Assembly (NCBI RefSeq): GCF_003711515.1
Contig: NW_021167083.1
Location: 133,019-171,803, forward strand
Reading direction: 5' to 3'
Source: Sodiomyces alkalinus F11
Taxonomy: Eukaryota; Ascomycota; Sordariomycetes; Glomerellales; Plectosphaerellaceae
Length of the DNA: 38,785 bases
The notes below the pieces were generated by a model. It was not told where the DNA came from. It saw only the letters and a list, made by a program, of their open reading frames with translations, and ran no database searches. Below, one piece after another: positions 22,823 through 32,999 of the stretch. The stretch's first letter is position 1. Every line of letters begins with the position of its first letter. Position numbers and translations under genes: made by a program.

Positions 22823-22836
22823 CCGGGCTTATAACC
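22823..22836 (-). other. primer-binding site of the nested element
   Basis: On the minus strand GGTTATAAGCCCGG lies three bases beyond the LTR end. It matches the outer element's site at 13070-13082 and, with one G-to-A change, the complement of the initiator tRNA-Met anticodon arm. It fixes the element's orientation independently of the coding domains. Confidence 0.6.
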
Positions 22837-22839
22837 TTT

Positions 22840-23268
22840 TAAAGATATCTGACGATAACGGATAAATGGAAGGGACGAAAGTCACGAAAAGCAGTGGAAA
22901 AATAAGAAGGTAATAATAGGATTATAAGGTAGGATCTCTGCGCGCGTATTGTCTCTTCTTCGGATCGAAAAAGGGATTTTAATCAAGGATCAAGGATTCC
23001 GAATAAAGAACAAAGAAAGGAAGAACCGAACCGAGGGAACGGGTTAATATCCTTTATTCTTTATAAAGGATCGATATCGTAATAGTATCGTAATATATAT
23101 CGATATCGTAGTAATATCGTAATCCATTATATCCTTTGTCTGTCTCGTAACAGATAAACTGACTCGAACGAGAACGGTCTAGGCTTGCGGGGAAGATATC
23201 CTTTGTTCGAGTACGAAGGATATACTCGAAAGATATTAAGGATATTGTTAGTAATAATATTAATATCA
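22840..23268 (-). repeat. right (5') LTR of the nested element
   Basis: The first 206 bases match the left copy. The remaining part (23046 to about 23268) has no surviving left counterpart because of the gap. The chosen right end is the last CA before outer-element coding sequence resumes. The segment is rich in GATATCG/TATCGTAA words and has no coding content. Confidence 0.75.
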
Positions 23269-23283
23269 AAAAAGATTACTTAA

Positions 23284-24130
23284 GATCGCCCTCGATATAA
23301 GGTTTTCCTCTCCCACGACTTATATATCGAAAAGATCGTAGCCAGGTTTAAATTAAACGCTCTAAACACCTACCTAGTAATCCCTATTCCGGTTATAGAA
23401 TACCGGAAAAGAGAAGATAAAGCCACCGCTTAAGAGATTAAATCTTATTAAGAAAAGGTCGGATTAGTACTTTATATTGTAGTTATAATACGTCCTAATA
23501 TAGTATTCGCCGCCTTTATCCTCTCCCGCTTTCTTAGAAACCCCTCTCCCGAGCACTATAAGGCGGTAGACTAAGCTATCCGCTATTTAATTATAATAAA
23601 AGACCTCTCGATTTAGTACGGATCGAGTATTAGTTTATAAGTGATAGTTATTATAAGCGACGCCTCTTTTATAGACGATTTAGATATACAAAGATCTTTA
23701 TAGAGTTACCTTATTAGTCTATTTAGTGAATTAGTTATATAGAAAGTAATAAAGTAAGTAACGGTAATAACGTCTATAACCGAAGTAGAGCTACTCGCTT
23801 GAGAGTAAGTAGCGAAAGAAATAATAGGTTTAAAGCGTCCTTTCGTCGAAATACGCTTTAATCCAGAATCTCCTTAGGATATCCACTACGATAACACGTA
23901 AATAATACGCCTAGTAGTCGATAATAGCTTTAGGATTAAGATTAGGCTTCGCTATATAGATATATAGCGCTTTTAGGTACGGTAGGAGAACGTAAAGGGA
24001 TTATTCAGAGTCGTATATCTTACTACGAATTTAATACCAGCGGACGGATTAATAAAAGTATTTCCACGATAAAAATTCGAGAACTTCCGAGTATATCTTA
24101 ATATAATTAGTGTACGGAGGGGGTAGAAAG
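23284..24130 (+). pseudogene. outer copia reverse transcriptase C-terminus and RNase H, resumed after the nested insertion
   Basis: In the plus strand, DRPRYKVFLSHDLYIEKIVA starts the segment and continues the reverse transcriptase broken at 17571. Then come RPNIVFAAFILSRFLRNPSP, an RNase H core (SDASFIDDLD), the STTEAELLA-type helix read here as TSITEVELLA, and the NPADGLTK-type tail read here as NLIPADGLIKVF. Stops are TAA/TAG, as expected from RIP. Joining it to the upstream part restores the normal copia domain order. Confidence 0.9.
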
Positions 24131-24269
24131 AAGCAGTTAAAGTCGAAATTCCCGCGCCCTAAGCGCACCACGCGCCGGCGGTTTAGTTACTTTAGTAAAA
24201 AGAAGGGTATATCGTTATCTTAATACTATACTACTATACTAGACCCTAAAAGTAAATCCTAAAACCCTA

Positions 24270-25445
24270 AAAAGATAATATCAGAGTATACTAGTAAAGT
24301 TACTAAGCTCTATTAGTGCTATCCTAAGCACTATCCTACGTAATATTTACGCTATTTCCTTTAGTAGGAGGAGTAATAATAAAACTATTCTCCCGTAAAA
24401 TATCTATTATAACTCCCGCGAGCTAGGAGGTAGAATTACTACTCGAAGTAATAGCGGGGAGCTAGTTTAACTCTCCCTTAAGTTCTTTCTTACGGAAAAA
24501 CTTCTCGTTATTATTATCCTCTATTATCTTAATTATAAACTTCACCGTTTATTTAAGCTTAGCGAAGAACTGCGCGAGACTAATTAGTTAGAGCTTTTAT
24601 CCTTAGAAATAAAGCGATAAACGCACCTTCTTATTATCGTCCTCCGAGTCTTTATCGATTTTTCGGACTACAATACAGTTAAATAGAATTTTAACTAACG
24701 ATATAAGGCTAGAAAAACTATAAGTATAGGTTAGCAGTCGTAAAGCTTAATAGCGTATATATCTTCGAGCTAATACGAAATAGAGTATATAATCACGATC
24801 GTAAAACGCCTTAGATAAGGGGTAAGAACTTATAGAGGGTAGTATATATAGTTTCTATCCTTACACTTTTAGCAGCGATAGGAGCGGCCAGGAACGGAAA
24901 CACAGTAGTTAAAAAGCGCTATTTACCAAAATAAATACCCTTAACGCACTCTAAATAAGGAGGATCGAATAGAACCGGCATAAAATCATTAGCGGTATCC
25001 TTATTATTATTATTTCCACTGCCCTTAGTAGTCTTTTAAGGAGTTAGCCTAGAATAAAGCAGGGATATCGTAGACTAACGCGCCGGAATAACTTATAAAA
25101 GCACCCTTCTTAGTGCCGGCCTTACCCTTATTCTTCTTATACTATTAGCCGAAGCTTTCTTAGCGGCCGCGGTATAGGTAACGGTAGATAGAGTAAGAGG
25201 AGCCTAAAACAAAGCTACTAATTAGCACGCGCCACTAAAAATAAAGCTCCGATACTCACTATATCGCTATTATTATTATTTTTATTACTGTTAATAGAAA
25301 ATTCGGAAAATTTAGTTTAAATCGTTAAATCCTCGGAAAACAACGGAACAAAGGGTTATAAGAGGGAGGATCCAAAAGCTCTAAAACGCCGGCATAACGT
25401 CTTTAATTTATCTACGGAAAGCCCTACAATCACGTATTTACTATT
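24270..25445 (-). pseudogene. decayed antisense reading frame between pol and the 3' LTR of the outer element
   Basis: About 1.5 kb separates RNase H from the 3' LTR. On the minus strand three stretches read like protein once TAA/TAG are taken as mutated CAA/CAG: about 25440-25200 (KYVIVGLSVDKLKTLCRRF), about 25100-24780 (NDFMPVLFDPPYLECVKGIY and FLTTVFPFLAAPIAAK) and about 24610-24280 (FFRKKELKGELN, SSSNSTS, LAGVIIDILREN). The first and third share a frame; the second differs, so indels or introns are implied. The plus strand of the same DNA is more broken. I do not recognise the protein. It could be an accessory antisense gene carried by the element, a captured host gene, or part of another transposon. 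Confidence 0.4.
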
Positions 25446-25636
25446 ACTATTAATAGCACTTTTCCTTTATTATTTACTACTATTATTATTACTTTTATTA
25501 TTTTACAGCTTTTATTCCTGCCTTTTAACTCGATATTAAGGGTATTATATAACCCTTTAAGGCTATTTTAATGTTAAAAAAAAGGCTAGGTTAAGGTTAG
25601 GCTAAGTAATCGTTCCGCTAATCACGGCGTAATAAT

Positions 25637-25645
25637 TAGGAGGTA
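25637..25645 (+). other. polypurine tract of the outer element
   Basis: TAGGAGGTA lies directly before the 3' LTR, where the plus-strand DNA primer is expected. It is short and partly non-purine, perhaps through mutation. Confidence 0.5.
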
Positions 25646-25841
25646 TATTATATTCTATTATATAAGCCATAGTATAGTGCTCTTCTATTAGTTAAAGGTG
25701 CCCCACTATCCTCGCTTAGAAGGTGGTAGATATATTTAGGACACGTACACCCGCCCCCTTTTTCTTTCTCTTTTATAGACAATACAATCATATATTTCCT
25801 GAATCAACGCTCCCTGCAAGCACACTCCCGTCAATTCAACA
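25646..25841 (+). repeat. 3' LTR of the outer copia element
   Basis: Same 196-bp length as the 5' LTR and ends CA. Its left two-thirds is RIP-mutated and its right third is intact, the reverse of the 5' copy. It is followed at once by the CTTCC target duplication. Confidence 0.95.
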
Positions 25842-25846
25842 CTTCC
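25842..25846 (+). repeat. target-site duplication, right copy (CTTCC)
   Basis: Exact repeat of 12869-12873, fixing the right end of the outer element. Confidence 0.93.
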
Positions 25847-26141
25847 GGAGTTAGAGCGTGGACCCACTAAAAGACTAGGGAAAGAAGCTCCACAACCAGG
25901 CCCAAAAAGGAAGGCATGCATGACTCCACCATGAGCAGCGAATTGACGCCATTTTCCCCCTCTCCAGACTCTGCATCTTCACCAGCTTAACCACCACAAA
26001 TGCACCTTCGTATAGCAAATTTACATCGAGCACCCAACAGACGCCAGCCATTCAGATACCATGGAACTCATTGGAGCTATTGTTTCCCCCGTTCTCTGGA
26101 CCACTGACAGGGGTGCCCCGGGCCGCGGACGGAGGGGCAAA

Positions 26142-26174
26142 CATGGATGGATCATGGATGGATCATGGATGGAT
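26142..26174 (+). repeat. three tandem copies of an 11-mer
   Basis: CATGGATGGAT is repeated three times exactly, followed by a related CATCATGATCATGGAT. It lies about 250 bp upstream of the gene at 26420, in its probable promoter. Confidence 0.9.
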
Positions 26175-26253
26175 CATCATGATCATGGATTCATGGGCCT
26201 GGTCGCACTAGAGACAGGAGCTGTCTGCCACGCTGCCACGCTGCCGTCCTCAT

Positions 26254-26262
26254 CATAAATAC
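26254..26262 (+). promoter_or_regulatory. TATA-like element of the secreted repeat-protein gene
   Basis: CATAAATAC lies about 160 bp upstream of the start codon, in otherwise GC-rich DNA. Assigned by position only. Confidence 0.35.
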
Positions 26263-26419
26263 CCTACGGAGGACCATCATTGCAGATCTTCGCAGCTGGC
26301 TCCCTCACGACCTGTCCAGTCGAGTGCCCTCTGCTTGCTTTCCCATTCCGGTGTCTCGTCTTGAAGCTTGAACACACAGCTGTCGATCAACTTTCTCGAG
26401 CCCAAGCAACAGAGCTACC

Positions 26420-28554
26420 ATGCGCTACAACGCACTCGCCGGCGCGGCCTTGTCCGCCGCCTCCGTCGCCATGGCGAAGGAGCTTCCCAAGGACGAAGCC
26501 AGGGCTGCCGGTATGCCGTGTGCCTTCTGTTATTCCCTCCCCCCCCCCCCCCCCGGGGATCTGCAGTCTCAACCAGTCCAGCGGACTTCACCTGCAAGGA
26601 GCCATGCTAATACAACGCGACTATAGAGCTCTACGATAGCGGTGTCCGCCACCACGAGATCATCGAGAAGAAGATGGCCTGGTGGAAGGCCGAGGAGGAG
26701 GCCGGTCTGCTCAACTCCGCCGCCTGGCCCCGCCTCAACTACACCAAGTGCGTCAACGGTAAGGCCGAGGCCGTCCCGGGTGACCCCCTCCACACCTTCC
26801 GCTGCAAGAACATCGACCTGTACGACTTTATCAACCACTCCGAGCTCGGCTCGCCTGGTTCCGACGCCGCTCTCCGCACCGGTTCCTCCACCTGGGGGTG
26901 GACCGACCCCGAGTCGGGCCGTGAGTTCGTCGCCAACGGCATGTATGACGGCACCGCCTTCCTCGAGATCCTGCCCGAGGGTCGCCTCCTGAACCTCGGT
27001 TTCCTCCCGTCCTACTTCCGGGTCTCTGCTCGTGCTCTCTGGAAGGAGATCCGTTCTTACAAGCACTATATGCTCATCGGCTCCGAGCTTGAGGGCCACG
27101 GTGTTCAGATCTTCGATCTTCGTAAGGTGAGCTTAGCTTGGCGTTTATTTATTGCTACCCCTTCTTCATACTAACCGATATCTCACCTTGTAGCTCCTTG
27201 ATCTCGACCCTGCCAATGCCCCCTACCAGTTCACCAACGAAGAGGACCTTGCTGGTCACTTCGGCGACCTCCCTCTCGGCGCTTCCCATAACGTCGCGGT
27301 CAACGAGGAGGCGGGCTATGGCATCGCCGTTGGTGCCCGGCCCCGTAACCAGGACTGCCTCGGTGGTCTGGTCTTCTTCGATCTCACCGACCCCTCAAAC
27401 CCCACCAGACTCGGCTGCAACTCCCAGGACGGCTATGTCCACGATGTAAGACCTGCAATCGATGTCCAATATGTTTCACAAAAGACTTTCGACTAACCCA
27501 AACAGGTCCAATGCCTCATCTACCGCGGCCCTGATGACCGCTATGTCGGCCGTGATATTTGCTACGGCTACAACGAGGATACGCTGACCATGTAAGCATT
27601 CATCGCTTTTGCCGGATCTTTTGCTTCCTCATCGCTAACAAGCTATCAGCTACGATGTCACGGACAAGGCCAACTCGTCGATCATTTCCATCACCTCGTA
27701 CGAGGGAGCCACTTACACCCACCAGGGCTGGGTCCTTGACCCCGAGTGGCAGCAGTACCTTCTTATGGATGATGAGTACGTCCTCGAAACGAATCATATC
27801 TTCGATTTGTATCTCGTGTTTCTAACATGGCGACAGGTACGATGAGGTTGACCAGACTGGCCCGGGTGCCGACCAATTCCCCGTCACCTATATCTGGGAC
27901 ATCAGCGACCTCGAGAACCCCAAGCAGACCGGTCTCTACAAGGCTACCACGCGCGGCATCGACCATAACCAGTACATCAACCCTCACGACGGCCTCCTGT
28001 ACCAGGCCAACTACGGCGCTGGTCTCCGCGTCTACGACGTCTCCTCCATCCCCGAGGACCCCACCGGCGACTCCGTCTGCGAGGTCGCCTTCTTCGATGT
28101 CTACCCCGAGGACGATGCCGAGCCCGGTGGTGGTACCGCCGTCTTCTCCGGCAGCTGGGCTTCCTATGCCAACTTCGCTTCGGGCTACGCCTTTATTAAC
28201 ACTATCGAGCGTGGCGCCTACCTCGTGAAGGTCACCCGCCGCGAGTCCTGCAAGCCTAAGAGCTGCAACGCCGATAACTGCCTCCGCGCTCTCCGCGCCA
28301 GCTCCATTAACGGCCGCCTCGAGGAGTCCCAGGAGTTCTGCGCCGGCTACCTCGACGGCTGGGAGGCCGACGTCAACAACGTCCCTACTTACGCTCAGAA
28401 GGCTTGCGGCGAGAACATCATCTCCCGTGTCAGCTCGGCCTGCTCGTGCCTGCCTACCCCGACCCCCACCGCCAGCGTCCCCGTGAGCAGCAGCGTCGTC
28501 ACCAGCGATGTGCCCGCGCCTACCGAGTCGGATGACGTCTGCATTGAGGATTAA
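26420..28554 (+). CDS. secreted choice-of-anchor B / LVIVD-repeat family protein
   Basis: A predicted extracellular or wall-associated beta-propeller-like protein of 590 residues; its biochemical role is not established. Six exons: 26420-26510, 26627-27126, 27194-27445, 27506-27591, 27650-27775 and 27837-28554. All introns are GT..AG and phases are consistent. The N-terminus (MRYNALAGAALSAASVAMA) is a signal peptide with likely cleavage after AMA. The body holds repeated strands of LVIVD type, such as VQIFDLRK, GGLVFFDLTDPSNPTRLG, VTYIWDISDLENPKQTG and GLRVYDVSSI, with a conserved YTHQGW and GIDHNQYI. A Cys-rich segment (about 500-560) and a Ser/Thr/Pro-rich C-terminus follow; no GPI signal or membrane segment is seen. 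Intron 1 carries a run of 16 C (26539-26554), and an alternative acceptor two bases on gives an early stop, which decides the model. Strong GC-rich codon use suggests good expression. Confidence 0.9.
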
Positions 28555-31500
28555 TTTGTACGGAGCGTGCGACGAAGGGTCAAGTTACGCACTTGACAAA
28601 GGAGTATCTAGATAGATGTGCAGTGGATAGTTAGACAAAATCGGAAACCCAATATTGAACAAGAAGGAGTGTTTTCCGACCCGTTTTGGGGACAATTCAG
28701 GGTCTAATCCAATAATCTAAGAGCCGTTCCTATGTGACTTGCATTACCTTTTGCCGGAAACCTCACTTCTGCTGCCTCCATGCATCGCATACAATGTTTC
28801 GTTTCTATGCTGAAAACTCTAGCATGGGCGACGTTCCTCTCGTTCAGACTTTATATTCCTCACATCCCATCAAGGCTCACAGTCCAAGTCATCTTCATCA
28901 TCATCATACACAAAGTTCATACACAAAGTCTTCCTTGTAGCCCCTCATGATACTCCTTCTCGGTCGTTTTCCAATCTCGTAGCTTTGTGCCCGACCTATC
29001 GCACAAGTCTGACATTGGAAACTATCGTCGATCTTCATCTCGATGGTCCTGCCGCATGACGGTGCTGTACTGGGAGAAGCATTTTCGTGTTTCTCACTGT
29101 CGTAACTTTGTGAGCTTCGCGATGTCGTTACAGCAGGGCGTCTTCTGCATGCGGTCAACTTGCGGTCGAATTAGATGCCGCAGGCCCGGCAGGGGTTGTC
29201 TCTCCAGATGCAGTGACACATTTCGGGGTTTCTTTGGTGTTGGTGTCTTGTTCAGGATGGTCTGGATTGGTTCCCACCTTGTCACATTTCTGGCATGTTG
29301 CTTACTGTTGGATAGACGATTCGAGAATATAGCTAGGACAGAGAGCTTAGATTGTCTATCACAAAGAGTTGGTCTTTGCATTGTCGAGGATTAACAAAGG
29401 AGTAAAACGAAGTTGTGTTTTACTATTTCAGGCCTTCCTTCATGGGGCGAGGAGTCTACGTAGATGAACAAAGCGGTTGATGAAAGGATGGACATAAACA
29501 TAAGCAAGGAATGGTGGCTTTTCTTTCTTTGAGATTTTATACCATCTTTATGCTTCTTCTCGGCCGATTTCATTGTTCGTTTCAAAGTTCGGTGTCAATG
29601 TCGTGGAATCCAAGTCTAGTCCAACTCGGGCACCTTATTCTTGGCGAGTTTTCTCTATAGTCTTCACGTACTCCAGCCTCCGAGGTTTCGTCTCGGCCAA
29701 GTATTGTCACAGGACTCTTGTACTTTACTGAAGTGGTCATCTCAGGACCCATATCGTAAATAGAGGTATATGTATATATCTATCCTAAGAATGGCTCAAT
29801 AAATATCCGACGGACAGAAGCTGTAACCGGTGATTTGTAGTCTGAGTCTCTGAGGTTGAGTAGTGCTGGGTGCTTTTGCTATTTGGCCGGCGGTGCTTCT
29901 TCCACGATGCAGTTCATCAGAATCCTAGTTGAGGTTATAACTTATAAATGCTAATCCTTGATATCTCTCAGAGAAACTCCATGATTACTAGAGTATAACG
30001 TCTAATGCTAGTGTCATAGAGATGTCAACCCTTGCTAAGTCACATTTGGAACTACAGAACTTAATCTTCTACGTATGGATTCAGATTTCGACTCACAGAG
30101 AAAGTTGGAAGAGCAATAGCAGAAGTTGCTTACTCTAAGAGATATAATATATAATCGAAAGCACTTACAAGCGTGATCAAGATGCGCGATTAAGCATAGA
30201 ACAGACGTTATTATGCTTCCGACTGTGCCGCTAGACGGAGCCACTGGATGAGTGACTATATCCACTTGCTTCAGATAACCTTAAAGCTCCCTAAGGTAGA
30301 ACGCGTAATATGGAGTGCAACGACGTTGTGCCCGAGTTCAAGAAACTCTGCTAGCATTTCTATCAAGTCAGCTTTCACCAGATATAGTTCTGTCTATTGT
30401 TGTGGTAAGAGGGCAGGAAAATAAAAGGAGGGAGACGGAAAAGGGGCCAGAGTTAGGGTAAAATACTCCGTAAAGTATTAACCACAAGAGGTCTGTCTAC
30501 CTTATACGTGAGCCATTTTTGTCTTAGATGGAGTTCGAAGAGATACTCGATACTGCTGGCCGTTCCGTTTGGGCATAAATCCGGCTGATTTAATCAGGGT
30601 GAAGTCCAATACGATCGTCGATATCTACCCCGAGAGGACGTCTTTCTTACTTATAATCGCAAGAAGAAAAATAGAAAAGCAAAAAGGTTCAATTTCCAAA
30701 GATGGTTCGTCCAAAGAGGTGGCAGCCTATAACATCAGCGAAGAGAAACCGTGGGATGTCTATTCCGACGATGCCGAGTCGATTTGCTTCGTTCACGAGT
30801 CTGCAGTGCAACGACGATACGATGAACGACCTGCATTAAAAGGGTGTCATTGAATCCAGAGAACGCACCCCACCCCCTCTCCCTGCGATCGATGACCGGG
30901 CGGCCCCTCCCGATCCATTATCCATAACCCCCAAAAGAGACGAAACAACCCAAGAACAGATTGTCAGGAGATCGGGAGCCAAGCATCCTTGGGGCCAGCG
31001 GACGGGACCAGGCTAGCTTCTTTTGTCGATTGATCGACACCTTGGAGGAGCGTATCTAAGATCTATCCCCGGCAGTCAGCGCTCGAATTAATAATATTGC
31101 GGGTTTAGGAACCATTCTCTTGTTTCTGGTCAGCCACCTGTCCAGCCAACCGGAGTCTCGTCCCTGAACATGCGGTGATAACTCGATAAGGATCGCGGGG
31201 GACCTTCCTTTTCCGCTCTGGGGAGGGGGGGATCATGGAGGAAACCGCACCAAGCGAACACGCTCAGCTACCGTATAAGTCTATTCGTCCACTGGGTTTC
31301 TCTGATATGGGCTATGGGTGTGAGGAGATGGAACTTGGAAGATGTGGCACGGCACGAGAATGTCTCCCGTGAGGGGGGGGACCTTAAAGTCAAGGGACAT
31401 TAACCTCTGTTCCGCATACAAGAAATTAAGAATGGTCAGTTCGCGGGTATAAAGTCTCGGAGATTGTTGCTGTTGAGAATCCAGAGAGACCAGGAGTCAT

Positions 31501-31585
31501 CAGCCCAAGTTTCAGCCATAGCTTGCCTGAGTCGCCTCTCTTTCTCTCTCTCTCCCACACTCTCTCCCCATAACATTTATCCAAA
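28555..31585. other. 3-kb intergenic stretch, no supportable gene
   Basis: No frame shows a domain. Small features: two tandem copies of TCATACACAAAGT (28905-28930), and short plus-strand (30569-30853) and minus-strand (30035-30265) frames without support. The 200 bp before 31586 ends in a C/T-rich tract (about 31528-31567), the probable transcription start region of the RNase-like gene. Confidence 0.55.
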
Positions 31586-32047
31586 ATGCAGCTGTCTGCC
31601 CTCTTTGTCTCCCTGCTGGCCGTCGTCGCCCAGGCCGCTCCTGCCGGCGAGCTCGAGAAGCGCTCCACCACCTGCGGCAGCACCTACTACTCGACATACC
31701 AGATCAACGCTGCGCGTAATGCTGCCTGCATCCACATCCGAGCCGGCACCACAGCTGGTGGCTCGACGTACCCTCACGCCTATAACAACTATGAGGGCTT
31801 CCGATTCCCCATCAGCGGTCCTTATCAGCTCTTCCCTCTCCGCACCAGCAGCGTGTACAACGGCGGTAGGTGGCGAAGAACTTGCGACAGGATGGACATT
31901 GGGACGTGCTAACGAGAATCGAACCGTGAAGGCGCCCCTGGCCCTGACCGTGTCATAATCAACAGGAACTCCTGCGATATTGCTGGCCAGATTACCCACA
32001 CTGGCGCACCGGGTAACGCCTTTGTCGGCTGTTCCGGCACCTATTAA
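31586..32047 (+). CDS. secreted RNase T1/N1-fold protein lacking the catalytic glutamate
   Basis: Belongs to the guanyl-specific microbial ribonuclease family (N1/T1), which cleaves RNA after G outside the cell. Two exons, 31586-31865 and 31932-32047, give 131 residues; the 66-nt intron has a GTAGGT donor, a GCTAAC branch point and an AAG acceptor. A signal peptide (1-17) is followed by a short propeptide ending in a Kex2-type LEKR (23-26), so the mature protein starts at about S27. Four cysteines (30, 48, 108, 127) fit two disulphides. Against RNase T1, His40 is H64, the guanine-binding Glu46 is E70, Arg77 is R100, His92 is H116 and Phe100 is F124. The catalytic base Glu58 is L82, aligned without a gap between H64 and L82. 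It may be a weak or inactive RNase, perhaps a binding protein or effector. An acceptor near 31975 would break the family motif APGPDRV, so it was not used. Confidence 0.9.
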
Positions 32048-32999
32048 ATAGATCTCTCGGGTGAAACGAGAGGGGACAAACAGGAAATAGGGAGATTAGG
32101 CTACTCGACGGTGGAGGAAACGGACTGATGACTGACGAATGGGAAAGACTTTATAAATGCTTTGATAACGTTCATGGAGGTGACCCCCTTCTGGCCGTGC
32201 CACTGATGTTATGACTGATGAGATTCATGATTAAAAAGGCGTTCAGTAATACGACCTATACGCCTGGCATTGAGCGTCTGGTTTCCTTCTAACCATATAG
32301 ATACAAGAAAGATGATTTTGTGTATACTCTCGTAGAATTCGCGTAAAACGTCACGTACTTTCATAATATTAAGCCTGAAAGAGCATTCCCGACGCCGTGT
32401 CTGATTTCGACTTCTTTTCCACCCGCCTTTTGTCAGGTTGATACTCTTTTCTTCCTCTTAGTTTTAATTTCTTCCTTCTTTATCCTATAGAGTTCACTGG
32501 CTCTATCGAATACAAGGGGTTTCATCTTAGAGTATTCGTATCTTATAATCTTCATCTCTAATATGAAGCTACTGGCTGTGTCCAACAGGGTTAAATGTTG
32601 AGGAAACAAGGAGTCGACTGTCAAAGACGGGTCCTGCACTGCCCAGATGGCTTGATGTCAATTGTCTTCACTTGTTAAGCTTCTTTGCCAAGTGGCTGCG
32701 GCAGAAAATATGCTGCCCAGAACATAAGGGGATGTCATGGCCCTTGTCTCGTACAATCGTATTGCGGCAAACAAAGGGTCAAAGGCGCAAGACTCCGTAG
32801 TCAACAATAGAGGCCCGGAAAGTTGATGAACGTCTTTGTTTGTTTCGTGCCATGAATGAGAACAATCCAGGGGAAAGTGGCTGGTGATACTCGGTCGAAA
32901 CGAGCAAAGCTGTACTTGACAAAGGATCGACTATACACTGTCAGATATAAGTTATACGACATCTTGCCATGAACTCCCAATCTTGACTATCAGAACACC
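32048..32999. other. intergenic region, no supportable gene
   Basis: Probably contains the 3' untranslated region of the RNase-like gene and, near 32930-32999, a TATA-rich segment (GATATAAGTTATACGAC at 32944-32960) before the ATG at 33000. The minus-strand frame at 32433-32639 has no recognisable content. Confidence 0.6.

Larger units (their letters stand above)
17572..23268 (-). mobile_element. nested copia LTR retrotransposon, opposite orientation, younger than its host element
   Basis: Direct repeats at 17572-17777 (continuing into the assembly gap) and 22840 onward flank a copia element read on the minus strand: primer-binding site at 22823-22836, then gag/leader, integrase, reverse transcriptase and RNase H running down to 18618. 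The two LTR copies differ at only about 4 of 206 comparable positions, far fewer than the outer LTRs, so this insertion is later. It interrupts the outer reverse transcriptase just after the WFLGI-type motif. The right boundary (CA at 23267-23268) is my best estimate; a clean 5-bp target duplication could not be confirmed. Fewer stops than in the outer element indicate lighter RIP. Confidence 0.9.
12874..25841 (+). mobile_element. outer copia (Ty1-copia) LTR retrotransposon, RIP-mutated and interrupted by a nested element
   Basis: A complete element of about 13 kb, of which about 5.7 kb is a nested insertion. It has 196-bp LTRs beginning TG and ending CA (each end partly mutated to TA in one copy), a primer-binding site just after the 5' LTR, and a purine-rich tract just before the 3' LTR. 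Decayed gag, protease, integrase, reverse transcriptase and RNase H follow in copia order on the plus strand. The perfect CTTCC duplication shows it moved as one unit. Stops are almost all TAA/TAG where related frames would have CAA/CAG or TGG, and CpG is preserved while CpA/TpG are depleted, pointing to RIP. The element is inactive. It sits about 580 bp upstream of the start codon of the secreted protein gene at 26420. Confidence 0.95.
25847..26419. other. upstream region of the secreted repeat-protein gene
   Basis: Unmutated, GC-balanced DNA between the transposon and the start codon at 26420. It contains a short tandem repeat (26142-26174) and an AT-rich TATA-like CATAAATAC (26254-26262), about 160 bp before the ATG. 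RIP has not spread into it. Confidence 0.6.

Noticed and set aside
23269..23283. Target-site duplication for the nested element
   Set aside because: The left flank AATTT has no convincing match at the right end; candidates (AAAAA, ACTTA) differ at two or three positions, so none is claimed.
30035..30265. Minus-strand frame with a possible intron (GTAAGT..TTAG) and a hydrophobic N-terminal helix
   Set aside because: It resembles the start of fungal NLR-like N-terminal domains only loosely, and no downstream NACHT or repeat region follows.
30569..30853. 94-codon plus-strand frame
   Set aside because: No domain, no coding bias and no promoter features that stand out.
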